This document shows positions 46,478 through 54,024 of a DNA stretch of 64,000 nucleotides, one piece after another. The position numbers were made by a program, and so were the translations under genes. The notes under the pieces were generated by a model. The model saw only the letters and a program-made list of their open reading frames with translations, ran no database searches and was not told where the DNA came from. How positions within the stretch are numbered: the first letter of the stretch is position 1; each line of letters begins with the position of its first letter. Source of the stretch: Rhodopseudomonas_A palustris_F. GTDB taxonomy: Bacteria; Pseudomonadota; Alphaproteobacteria; Rhizobiales; Xanthobacteraceae. The DNA lies in the NCBI RefSeq assembly GCF_000013745.1, contig NC_007925.1, positions 1,798,001 to 1,862,000 of the forward strand, in the 5' to 3' direction.

Positions 46478-48118
46478 GTGCCGCCGCCGACAATGATAGG
46501 CACTGGGGAATTGAGTTTGTCTTTTGTAGCGCGTGTGGCGAGGTTCTCGGGCCGATGGCAGGCATCAATTGCAAAGCTCGCTACGGATGCCAGCGATTGC
46601 CGCGGTTTTGTGTTGGGCTTCATCGCGGTTCATGCGTTGTTGTGGACCGTCATTCTGACACTGCTCAAGGCGGCGCAGGACATTCACTTCGACGTAGCTG
46701 AAGCCTTTGGATGGGGGCAGAGCTATTTGCTCGGCTACGGCAAGCACCCCCCGCTCTCGGGCTGGGTCGCGGGCCTGTGGTTTTCTGTTTTCCCGACGAC
46801 GGATTGGGCCACCTACGCGCTGGCGATGACCGTCGTCGGCGTAGGGATGCTGATCTGCTGGATGATCGCATTGCGGGTGGTGGATCGGCGCCGCGCCTTT
46901 TTCGTTCTCGTCATGCTTGCGCTGTATCCAATCTTCAATTTCAAGGGCTTCAAGTACAATCCCGACCTGCTTCAACTGGTCACGCTTCCGCTCGTCGTGT
47001 TGGCCTATCTGGATGCGTTCGACAAACGAACGGTGCGTTCGGGTGTCTGGCTTGGCATCGCCTGCGCTCTCGCATTGCTGACGAAATACTGGGCGCTCAC
47101 CATGATCGGCGCGATCGGAATCGCAGCGCTGGTTCACCCTGCGCGAACGGCGTTTCTTCGATCTCCGGCGCCGTGGGTCGCCATCGTTGCGATGGCCGTC
47201 GCCATGGTGCCGCATGTGGCCTGGCTCGCGCAGGTCGATTTCCTTCCGCTGTCCTACGCGGAAGATACTTATGCGCTATCGACGCGCGCTGAAGCGTTGA
47301 CGTTTGTCCGGGGCTATATTGCGCACAATATTGCGCTCTTGGCGGTCCCCCTGGTTCTGTCGGCGGTGGTGCTGGTGTGGGGGCGATGGCGCTCCGTGTT
47401 GATTGCTGATCCAACGTCTTGTGCGGGAGCGCGGCTGGCACGGCCGGACATGCGGCGGGCGCAGGCAATCAATGTCTGGATCATTCAGGCGGTGGTTGCG
47501 ATCGGCCCCCCGCTCGGGGCGATCGCTTTTGCGGTCCATATCAAGACCGATTGGGGAATCTCGCTGTTTTTCCTGGTGCCATTGTGCCTGATGGCGATTC
47601 CGGCATTGCCGGTTCAACGGGTTGCGCTGCCGAAAATTCTATCGGTCTGGCTGATGATATCGTTATTGACGCTGGCGGCTTCACCGCTCATAGCAAGCTA
47701 TACGATGCCGCGGAAATCGGCCGCCGATTATAGAACCGGAGCCCGCTCGGAGCTCGCCGCTGACCTGACCGCCGCATGGCACCGTCGCTTCCATCGTCGT
47801 TGGTCGATCGTCGTTGGTACGACCGCAATAGGCCAGCCAATGACTTTCTATAGTCCCGATCATCCCACCACGCTTTCTCCGAACGAAAAATGGCCGTCGG
47901 GCCTCGCATCACCGGCCGCCGCAAGAGCCCTTGGCTTTGTCGGAATTTGTGACCCGAACGACGATCGTTTTCAGAGTTGCGAAGCATGGATGCGATCCCA
48001 TGCCGGCGGTGCCGAGCACATTGTGATGCCCACGCATCGGGTCTTTCGCGGCAGAGTTGGGCCGCGAACGGACTGGAGCGTGTACTTCGTGAGCCCGCAA
48101 GCCGCGGATTCGCCCTAA
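46478..48118 (+). CDS. ArnT/PMT-like integral-membrane glycosyltransferase (GT39/GT83-type)
   Basis: Up to 546 residues; the start is uncertain (GTG 46478, ATG 46493, or a TTG at 46517 that has GGGGAA upstream). About ten to twelve TM helices. The first periplasmic loop has FDVAEAFGWGQSYLLGYGKH-PPLSGW, with Asp and Glu as expected in GT-C enzymes using polyprenyl-phosphate sugars. Codon use is noticeably less GC-biased than both flanking genes. It separates the two halves of the amidoligase/transglutaminase cluster and may be a later insertion. Its acceptor (lipid A, peptide or other) is unknown. Confidence 0.8.
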   Translation: MPPPTMIGTGELSLSFVARVARFSGRWQASIAKLATDASDCRGFVLGFIAVHALLWTVILTLLKAAQDIHFDVAEAFGWGQSYLLGYGKHPPLSGWVAGLWFSVFPTTDWATYALAMTVVGVGMLICWMIALRVVDRRRAFFVLVMLALYPIFNFKGFKYNPDLLQLVTLPLVVLAYLDAFDKRTVRSGVWLGIACALALLTKYWALTMIGAIGIAALVHPARTAFLRSPAPWVAIVAMAVAMVPHVAWLAQVDFLPLSYAEDTYALSTRAEALTFVRGYIAHNIALLAVPLVLSAVVLVWGRWRSVLIADPTSCAGARLARPDMRRAQAINVWIIQAVVAIGPPLGAIAFAVHIKTDWGISLFFLVPLCLMAIPALPVQRVALPKILSVWLMISLLTLAASPLIASYTMPRKSAADYRTGARSELAADLTAAWHRRFHRRWSIVVGTTAIGQPMTFYSPDHPTTLSPNEKWPSGLASPAAARALGFVGICDPNDDRFQSCEAWMRSHAGGAEHIVMPTHRVFRGRVGPRTDWSVYFVSPQAADSP

Positions 48119-48514
48119 GGCCGCGCGCGGCGAGCGTGTCTTGAATCGCCGCATTCCGCGACCACGTTCACATCCCTTGGCCGCGGAAATCGGCGGCCTT
48201 GCCGATCCAAGCCTTGCGAATCCAGGCCTTGCCGCTCCAGGCCTTGCCGACGTCCGGGGACGTCGCGGCGGCCATCGCCTTGCGCTCCGCCCGGGGGCCG
48301 AACCTCGCGACTGCGGTCCAAACGGCCCGGCTGGGCGACTGCAGATCGCGATCACGCATCCGGCACAAACCGATCTCATCATTTGGTGCGGGGATATCGC
48401 CGCCAAGGCGCTCACGCTGGCGCCGATTATGGGCTAGGGTGGCTGCAGATGCTCTGTTTCGGCACCACGCTGGCGAGGGCCTCTGAATCATCGCAGTTTT
48501 CGGGAGACCAGGTC
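48119..48514. other. 396-base intergenic region with short tandem repeats
   Basis: Between the glycosyltransferase gene and the ATP-grasp gene. Contains a 15-base tandem repeat at 48196-48255. Frames on both strands translate the repeat but lack ribosome sites and domains, so I call none a gene. Confidence 0.55.
48196..48255. repeat. 15-base tandem repeat, four imperfect units
   Basis: Units start GCCTTGCCGATCCAA, GCCTTGCGAATCCAG, GCCTTGCCGCTCCAG, GCCTTGCCGACGTCC. Confidence 0.7.
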
Positions 48515-51016
48515 ATGGCGGACTCCGCCGTCCACGGTAGCAAGGTGCGTCCGCGCGACCGCAAGGTCGCGCAGTGGACCCGCGATTACGTGCGGCTGCC
48601 TGGCATTCCCGACGAGTTCATCGCCCCGGACGGCGCGCCGCGCGAGGTCTGGGGCCGGTTCTTCGATTATTTCGCGAGCCTCACCCCGCCGGAGATCGCG
48701 CGGCGGTTCGGCGCCGCCGACCGGCATCTGCGCGAGGCCGGGGTGTCGTATCGCGCGCCGGGCGAGACCAGCGAACGCGCCTGGCCGCTCAGCCACGTGC
48801 CGCTGTTGATCGACGAAACCGAGTGGCAGCAGATCGCCGCCGGTATCGTTCAGCGCGCCACGCTGCTGGAAAGCGTGCTGACCGATCTGTACGGCGACGG
48901 AAAGCTGGTGGCCGACGGCGCGGTGCCGGCGGCGGCGATCGCCGGCAGCGCCGAATATCTGCGCGCGGTGTGCGGCATCAAGCCGCCGGGCGGGCGCTAT
49001 CTCAACCTCTACGCCGCCGATATCGGCCGCGGCCCGGACGGCCGCTGGTGGGTGCTCGGCGATCGCACCCAGGCGCCGTCCGGCATGGGCTACGCGCTGG
49101 AAAACCGCCTGGTGCTGTCGCGCGCCTTCATGGACCTCTACAAATCGATGAATGCCGAACGGGTGGCGCCGTTCTTCGAGGCGTTCCGCGACCATCTGCG
49201 CGCCAGCGCCGATCGCGACGAGCCGCGGATCGGGGTGCTGACGCCGGGCCGCTTCAGCGAGACTTATTTCGAGCATGCCACGCTGGCGCGCTATCTCGGC
49301 TATCTCTTGGTGGAAGGCGACGATCTCGCGGTGTCCGGCGACCGGGTGCATATCCGTACCGTCGCCGGGCTGAAGCGGCTCGACGTGCTGCTGCGAAGGG
49401 TGGATTCCAATTCGCTCGATCCGCTGGAGCTCGACGCCTCCTCGCAACTCGGCGTTCCCGGGCTGATCGACGTGCTGCGCAAGGGCGGCGTGGTGGTCGC
49501 CAATATGCCCGGCTCAGGCGTAATCGAATCCCGCGCGCTGCTCGGCTTCCTGCCCAATCTGGCGCGCCGGCTGCTCGGCGAAGACCTGAAGATGCCGCAT
49601 ATCGCCACCTGGTGGTGCGGCCAGCAGAGTGCGCGCGAGGAAGTGCTGGCGCGGCTCGACGATTTCGCCATCGAAGGCGCCTATGGCGGCGCGGTGCCGG
49701 GCTTCCCCGGTCCCGGGCCGGTGCTTGCCGCCGATCTGTCGGCGGCGGAGCGCGACCGGCTGCGCAACGCGATCAGCAACCGCGGCATCGATTATGTCGG
49801 CCAGGAACTGGTCAGCCTGTCGACCACGCCGGTGTGGGACGACGGCAAGCTGGCGCCGCGGCCGTTCGTGCTGCGGGTGTTCGCCGCCGCCACCGCCGAC
49901 GGTTGGACGGTGATGCCCGGCGGGTTCTGCCGGATCGCCGAGCGGCTGGATTCCCGCGCGGTGTCGATGGGGCAGGGCGCGCGCGCCGCCGACGTCTGGG
50001 TGGTGTCGGAGAAGGCGGTGACCGCCTCGACGCTGCTGCCGACCGTGGACACGGTGCGGATCAAGCGGATCGCCGGCTGGGTGCCGAGCCGCGCCGCCGA
50101 CAATCTGTTCTGGCTCGGCCGTTATCTGGAGCGCGCCGAAGGAACGCTGCGGCTGGTGCGCGCGCTCAGCGTGCCGCAGCGCGACCCCGGCAAGGGCCCG
50201 CAGCATCAATCGCTGGAGCGGATCCAGCGCCTGCTGGTCACCTGGGGCGCCACCGCCTTGGGCGCCCGCGCCAATCCGTCGAAGATCGCCGCCGAGGCGC
50301 TGCAGAACGACAAGGAATTCGGTTCGGCGCTGTCTTTGGTGCAGGCGGCGCAGCGCAACGCCGCCTCGCTGCGCGAGCGGCTGTCGCCCGACGCCTGGCA
50401 GGTCATCACCCAGATGGCGGAACGGCTGGCGCAGCCGGTGGAGGACGACGACGGCGTGGTCAGCGCCGCCGAGTTGACGCTGCAGGAATTGGCGAGCTTC
50501 GCCGGTCTCGCCCAGGAGAACATGAACCGCGCCGCCGGCTGGCGCTTCCTCAAGATGGGCCGCCGGATCGAGCGCGCCATCAACACCACGCGGTTTGCCC
50601 GGCAGTTCGCCTATGACGAGGCCACCGCCGAAGACCTCGATATCCTGCTGACGCTGGTGGATTGCCAGATCACCTACCGCTCGCGCTACCTGGTCGGCGC
50701 GCTGCTGCCGCCGGTGCGCGATCTCGTGGTGCTGGATCCCTACAATCCGCGCTCGGTGGCGTTCCAGGTGCAGGAGCTCAACGATCATATCGGCAGCCTG
50801 CCGACGCTGCGCGCCGGCGGCCTGATCGAGCGGCCGCAACGCCTCGCGGTGGCGCTGCAATCCACGATGATCACCGCCGAGGCCGCCACGCTCGACACCA
50901 AGTCGCTGTTCGCGCTGGAGCAGCAGCTGCTCGAGCTCGCCGACGCGATCGGCTCGCGCTACTTCCCGCATGGCGCCAGCGCGATGCGGCCGGAGAAGCT
51001 GATGGGGCTGGCGTGA
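48515..51016 (+). CDS. Circularly permuted ATP-grasp fused to alpha-E domain
   Basis: 833 residues from the ATG at 48515 with GGGAGA upstream; the longer frame from 48383 is without family support. Residues about 1-480 are a type-2 circularly permuted ATP-grasp (GRWWVLGDRTQAPSGMGYALENRL, GRFSETYFEHATLARYLGYL, MPGGFCRIAERLD). Residues about 510-833 are alpha-E (RAADNLFWLGRYLERAEGTLRLV, GWRFLKMGRRIERAI). ATP-grasp enzymes form amide or peptide bonds via acyl-phosphate; alpha-E is a helical domain that co-occurs with such enzymes. It overlaps the transglutaminase gene by 4 bases. In many genomes the two domains are separate genes. Confidence 0.93.
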   Translation: MADSAVHGSKVRPRDRKVAQWTRDYVRLPGIPDEFIAPDGAPREVWGRFFDYFASLTPPEIARRFGAADRHLREAGVSYRAPGETSERAWPLSHVPLLIDETEWQQIAAGIVQRATLLESVLTDLYGDGKLVADGAVPAAAIAGSAEYLRAVCGIKPPGGRYLNLYAADIGRGPDGRWWVLGDRTQAPSGMGYALENRLVLSRAFMDLYKSMNAERVAPFFEAFRDHLRASADRDEPRIGVLTPGRFSETYFEHATLARYLGYLLVEGDDLAVSGDRVHIRTVAGLKRLDVLLRRVDSNSLDPLELDASSQLGVPGLIDVLRKGGVVVANMPGSGVIESRALLGFLPNLARRLLGEDLKMPHIATWWCGQQSAREEVLARLDDFAIEGAYGGAVPGFPGPGPVLAADLSAAERDRLRNAISNRGIDYVGQELVSLSTTPVWDDGKLAPRPFVLRVFAAATADGWTVMPGGFCRIAERLDSRAVSMGQGARAADVWVVSEKAVTASTLLPTVDTVRIKRIAGWVPSRAADNLFWLGRYLERAEGTLRLVRALSVPQRDPGKGPQHQSLERIQRLLVTWGATALGARANPSKIAAEALQNDKEFGSALSLVQAAQRNAASLRERLSPDAWQVITQMAERLAQPVEDDDGVVSAAELTLQELASFAGLAQENMNRAAGWRFLKMGRRIERAINTTRFARQFAYDEATAEDLDILLTLVDCQITYRSRYLVGALLPPVRDLVVLDPYNPRSVAFQVQELNDHIGSLPTLRAGGLIERPQRLAVALQSTMITAEAATLDTKSLFALEQQLLELADAIGSRYFPHGASAMRPEKLMGLA

Positions 51017-51891
51017 TCTACGACATCCGGCACGTCACCACCTACAGCTATGGCAGTTCGGTGAGCTACGCGCGCTGCTCGCTGCGGCTGAAGCCGGTCA
51101 ATGGCGACGGCCAGCAGCTGATTTCGCACGCGGTCGAGATCAAGCCGCGGCCGATCAATCGCGCGAGCCGGCTGGATTTCTTCGGCACCGACACCGAAAG
51201 CGTGCTGATCGAAACCCCACATCGCCTGCTGCGGATCGACTCCCGCTCCCGCGTCGCGGTCAACCGCGAGGCGCGCAGCCGTTCGGCCGATAGCCCCGCC
51301 TGGGAAGACGTCCGCGAGGCGGCGTTCGCGTCGCCCAGCCTCAGCGCCGGCTCGCCGATCGGCTATGTGTTCGCGAGCCCGTTGGCGCCGCTCGAACAGC
51401 CGGTGACCGACTACGCGGCGGCGAGCTTTCCTCGCGGCGAAGGCATCTTGCGCGGCGCGGTCGATCTGATGCACCGGATCCGCACCGGCTTCAAATACGA
51501 TCCGAAGGCCACCGAGATTCACACCCCACTGAAAGAAGTGTTCGAGAAGCGTCACGGGGTCTGCCAGGATTTCGCCCATGTGATGATCGCAGGGCTGCGC
51601 GGGCTCGGGCTGCCGGCCGCCTATGTCAGCGGCTATCTGCGCACCTATCCGCCGGCCGGCCAGCCGCGGCTGCAGGGCGCCGACGCCACCCACGCCTGGG
51701 TCGCGGTGTGGTGCGGCGAGCCGATCGGTTGGGTCGGCTTCGATCCGACCAACGACATCCTGGTCGAGAACGATCACATCGTGCTGGCGCAGGGCCGCGA
51801 CTTTTCCGACGTCTCGCCGGTCGACGGCGTGATCGTCGGATCGCGCCGGCAGAAACTTGGGGTCGCGGTCGACGTCGTGCCGGTCGAATGA
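51013..51891 (+). CDS. Transglutaminase-like cysteine peptidase family protein
   Basis: 292 residues from GTG, overlapping the ATP-grasp/alpha-E gene by four bases (GTGA). N-terminal transglutaminase beta-domain (YDIRHVTTYSYGSSVSYARC) and catalytic core with C184 (HGVCQDFAH), H227 (DATHAWVAVW) and D244 (FDPTND). Such proteins co-occur with alpha-E and ATP-grasp genes and likely cleave or transfer amide bonds made by the ligase. Cytoplasmic, with no signal sequence. This is a second transglutaminase, independent of the one fused to DUF2126. Confidence 0.93.
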   Translation: MIYDIRHVTTYSYGSSVSYARCSLRLKPVNGDGQQLISHAVEIKPRPINRASRLDFFGTDTESVLIETPHRLLRIDSRSRVAVNREARSRSADSPAWEDVREAAFASPSLSAGSPIGYVFASPLAPLEQPVTDYAAASFPRGEGILRGAVDLMHRIRTGFKYDPKATEIHTPLKEVFEKRHGVCQDFAHVMIAGLRGLGLPAAYVSGYLRTYPPAGQPRLQGADATHAWVAVWCGEPIGWVGFDPTNDILVENDHIVLAQGRDFSDVSPVDGVIVGSRRQKLGVAVDVVPVE

Positions 51892-53087
51892 GCAAGCCCG
51901 GCGGCGCTGCAACGACCTATGACGTGATCATTCTCGGCGCCGGCGCCGCGGGGCTGATGTGCGCCGGCGTCGCGGCCAAGCGCGGCCGCTCGGTGCTGCT
52001 GATCGAGCAAGGCCAGCATCCCGGCGAAAAGATCCGGATCTCCGGCGGCGGCCGCTGCAACTTCACCAACCTCAACACCACGCCGGCGAATTTCCAATCG
52101 CAGAATCCGCGGTTCTGCCGCTCCGCGCTGAGTAGCTACACTCAGCACGACTTCATCGCGCTGGTCGAGAAACACGGCATCGCCTATCACGAAAAAACCC
52201 GCGGGCAATTGTTCTGCGACGGCTCGGCCAAGCAGATCATCGACATGCTGCTGTCGGAATGCCGCGGCGGCGGGGTGCAGATCCGCTCCGGGATTCGCAG
52301 CCCGGCGATCGAGCGGACCGCGGACGGCTTCACGCTGACTACGGATCACGGCCGGCTCGAGGGCCGCGCGTTGGTGGTGGCGACCGGCGGGCCGTCGATC
52401 CCGAAGATCGGCGCCAGCGGCTTCGGCTACAAGGTGGCCGAACAATTCGGGCTGACCATCGTCCCTCCGCGCGCCGCCTTGGTGCCGTTGACCTTTGCGC
52501 CGGCTGAGCTTGCGCAATTTGCTGAACTCTCCGGCATCGCGGTCGACGCGGTGGTCGCCTGCGGCAAGGCGAAATTCGACGAGGCGCTGCTGTTCACCCA
52601 TCGCGGCCTGAGCGGGCCGGCGATCCTGCAGATCTCCTCCTATTGGCGCGACGGCGACGACATCGTCATCGACATGGCGCCGGGCACCGACGTGTTGGCT
52701 GCGCTGAAACATGCGCGCCGCGAGCATCCGCGGCAAGAACTGGCGGCGGCGTTCGGCGCCCTGTTGCCGAAGCGGCTGGCGCAGGCCATTGCCGAGCGGC
52801 TCGGCAAGCCGGCGCGGATCGCCGACTGTTCCGACAAGGTGCTGGCGGCCGCCGCCGCCGCGGTGCAGCAATGGCGGCTCAAGCCCAACGGCACCGAGGG
52901 CTATCGCACCGCCGAGGTGACGCTGGGCGGGGTGGATACCAGCGAGTTGTCGTCGAAAACCTTCGAGGCGCGCAGCGTTCCGGGGCTGTATTTCATCGGC
53001 GAGGTGGTCGACGTCACCGGCCAACTCGGCGGCTTCAATTTCCAATGGGCGTGGTCGTCAGGCGTCGCGGCCGGCCGGGCCGTGTAG
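51888..53087 (+). CDS. BaiN/HI0933-like NAD(P)/FAD-dependent oxidoreductase
   Basis: 399 residues from the ATG at 51888, overlapping the transglutaminase gene by 4 bases. FAD-binding DVIILGAGAAGLMCAGVAAK, the family hallmark ISGGGRCNFTN, RALVVATGGPSIPKIGASGF, and the C-terminal GLYFIGEVVDVTGQLGGFNF are all intact. Related BaiN acts on bile-acid intermediates, but most family members have no known reaction. Tight overlap with the ligase/transglutaminase genes suggests that it belongs to the same process. It might also be only transcriptionally linked. Confidence 0.93.
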   Translation: MSKPGGAATTYDVIILGAGAAGLMCAGVAAKRGRSVLLIEQGQHPGEKIRISGGGRCNFTNLNTTPANFQSQNPRFCRSALSSYTQHDFIALVEKHGIAYHEKTRGQLFCDGSAKQIIDMLLSECRGGGVQIRSGIRSPAIERTADGFTLTTDHGRLEGRALVVATGGPSIPKIGASGFGYKVAEQFGLTIVPPRAALVPLTFAPAELAQFAELSGIAVDAVVACGKAKFDEALLFTHRGLSGPAILQISSYWRDGDDIVIDMAPGTDVLAALKHARREHPRQELAAAFGALLPKRLAQAIAERLGKPARIADCSDKVLAAAAAAVQQWRLKPNGTEGYRTAEVTLGGVDTSELSSKTFEARSVPGLYFIGEVVDVTGQLGGFNFQWAWSSGVAAGRAV

Positions 53088-53154
53088 TTCGATCGGTCGA
53101 GCACGACGATCGCCCCAAAATACGTTCCGTTATCGTACCTCACAAATACGCTCC

Positions 53155-53278
53155 GTCATTCCGGGGCACGAGCAACTTCAGCTGCGTGTGAACCCGGACT
53201 CTCGCCACCCGTACAAGCGTTCTATTTGTTGCAAGATTCCGGGTTCGCTCGGCCTGCGGCCTCGCGCCCCGGAATGAC
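53155..53278. repeat. GTCATTCCGG palindromic repeat, copy 4
   Basis: GTCATTCCGGGGCACGAGC at the left, GCGCCCCGGAATGAC at the right; inner GTGAACCCGG/TTCCGGGTTCGC. A further right half follows at 53331-53378. Confidence 0.7.
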
Positions 53279-53330
53279 GTCCTGGTTGGCGTCGGGCGCA
53301 TCGAACGTTCCGCCCTATTGTCCGTCGCGA

Positions 53331-53378
53331 GATTCCGGGTTCGCTCACTGCTGGCGCGGTTCGCGCCCCGGAATGACG
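53331..53378. repeat. Right-half copy of the GTCATTCCGG repeat
   Basis: ATTCCGGGTTCGCTCACTGC to GCGCCCCGGAATGACGG with no matching left arm, so a solo half-element. Confidence 0.55.
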
Positions 53379-53512
53379 GCCTCATTGGTAATGTTGCTAC
53401 CTGGGGTTACTACCTGGCGCGCTTTAACTTATAGTTGGTGTTCTCGTGTCAGGCTCTCCCACCAAGCGCGGCGGTGACGGCCGCCGGCCCCCTGTGTGGA
53501 TGGAGACCCGAT

Positions 53513-53974
53513 ATGAGCGCCAAGACGACCCGCCTGCTGTGTTCCGCTATCATTTCCGCGATGCTGCCGTTCGCAGCTTATGCCGGCGAGGGGGTCGGCA
53601 AGGACGACGCCATCGCCATGGTGAAGAACGCGGTGACGTTCATCAAGGAGCAGGGGCCGGACAAGGCCTATCCGGAAATCAGCGACAAGGCCGGCAAATT
53701 TGTCAAAGGCGACCTTTACGTCGTGGTCTATCAGCTCGACGGCAAAGTGCTGGCGCATGGCTCCAATCAGAAATTCGTCGGCAAGGACATGATCGACGCC
53801 CAGGACGTCGACGGCAAACTGTACGTCAAGGAACGCGTCGAACTCGCCGCCAAGCAGCCGTCGTTCTGGCAGGACTACAAATTCGTCAATCCGGTCAGCA
53901 AGAAGGTCGAGCCGAAGCAGATGTATTGCGAGAAGCTGGATAACACCGCGGTCTGCGCCGGGATCTACAAATAG
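53513..53974 (+). CDS. Periplasmic stand-alone single Cache-domain protein
   Basis: 153 residues from the ATG at 53513 (GGAG upstream; a 26-residue upstream extension lacks support). Sec signal peptide TTRLLCSAIISAMLPFAAYA, then a single Cache domain (VGKDDAIAMVKNAVTFIKEQ, KGDLYVVVYQLDGKVLAHGS, KFVGKDMIDAQDVDGKLYVK). No TM or signalling domain follows. Because it is 50 bases upstream of an MCP gene in the same direction, it may deliver ligand information to that receptor; this is inference from position. Confidence 0.85.
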   Translation: MSAKTTRLLCSAIISAMLPFAAYAGEGVGKDDAIAMVKNAVTFIKEQGPDKAYPEISDKAGKFVKGDLYVVVYQLDGKVLAHGSNQKFVGKDMIDAQDVDGKLYVKERVELAAKQPSFWQDYKFVNPVSKKVEPKQMYCEKLDNTAVCAGIYK

Positions 53975-54024
53975 CCACCGGCACCGCGACTGCCGACTGA
54001 CGCGCCGAACGAGCGAAGGGTGCC

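Larger units (their letters stand above)
53088..53512. other. 425-base intergenic region with repeats
   Basis: Carries GTCATTCCGG repeat copy 4 (53155-53278) and a right-half copy (53331-53378). No gene seen apart from the start region of the Cache gene. Confidence 0.6.

Noticed and set aside
48141..48437. Plus-strand 98-residue frame with pentapeptide repeats
   Set aside because: Its repeats reflect the underlying 15-base DNA repeat; no ribosome site and no clear homology.
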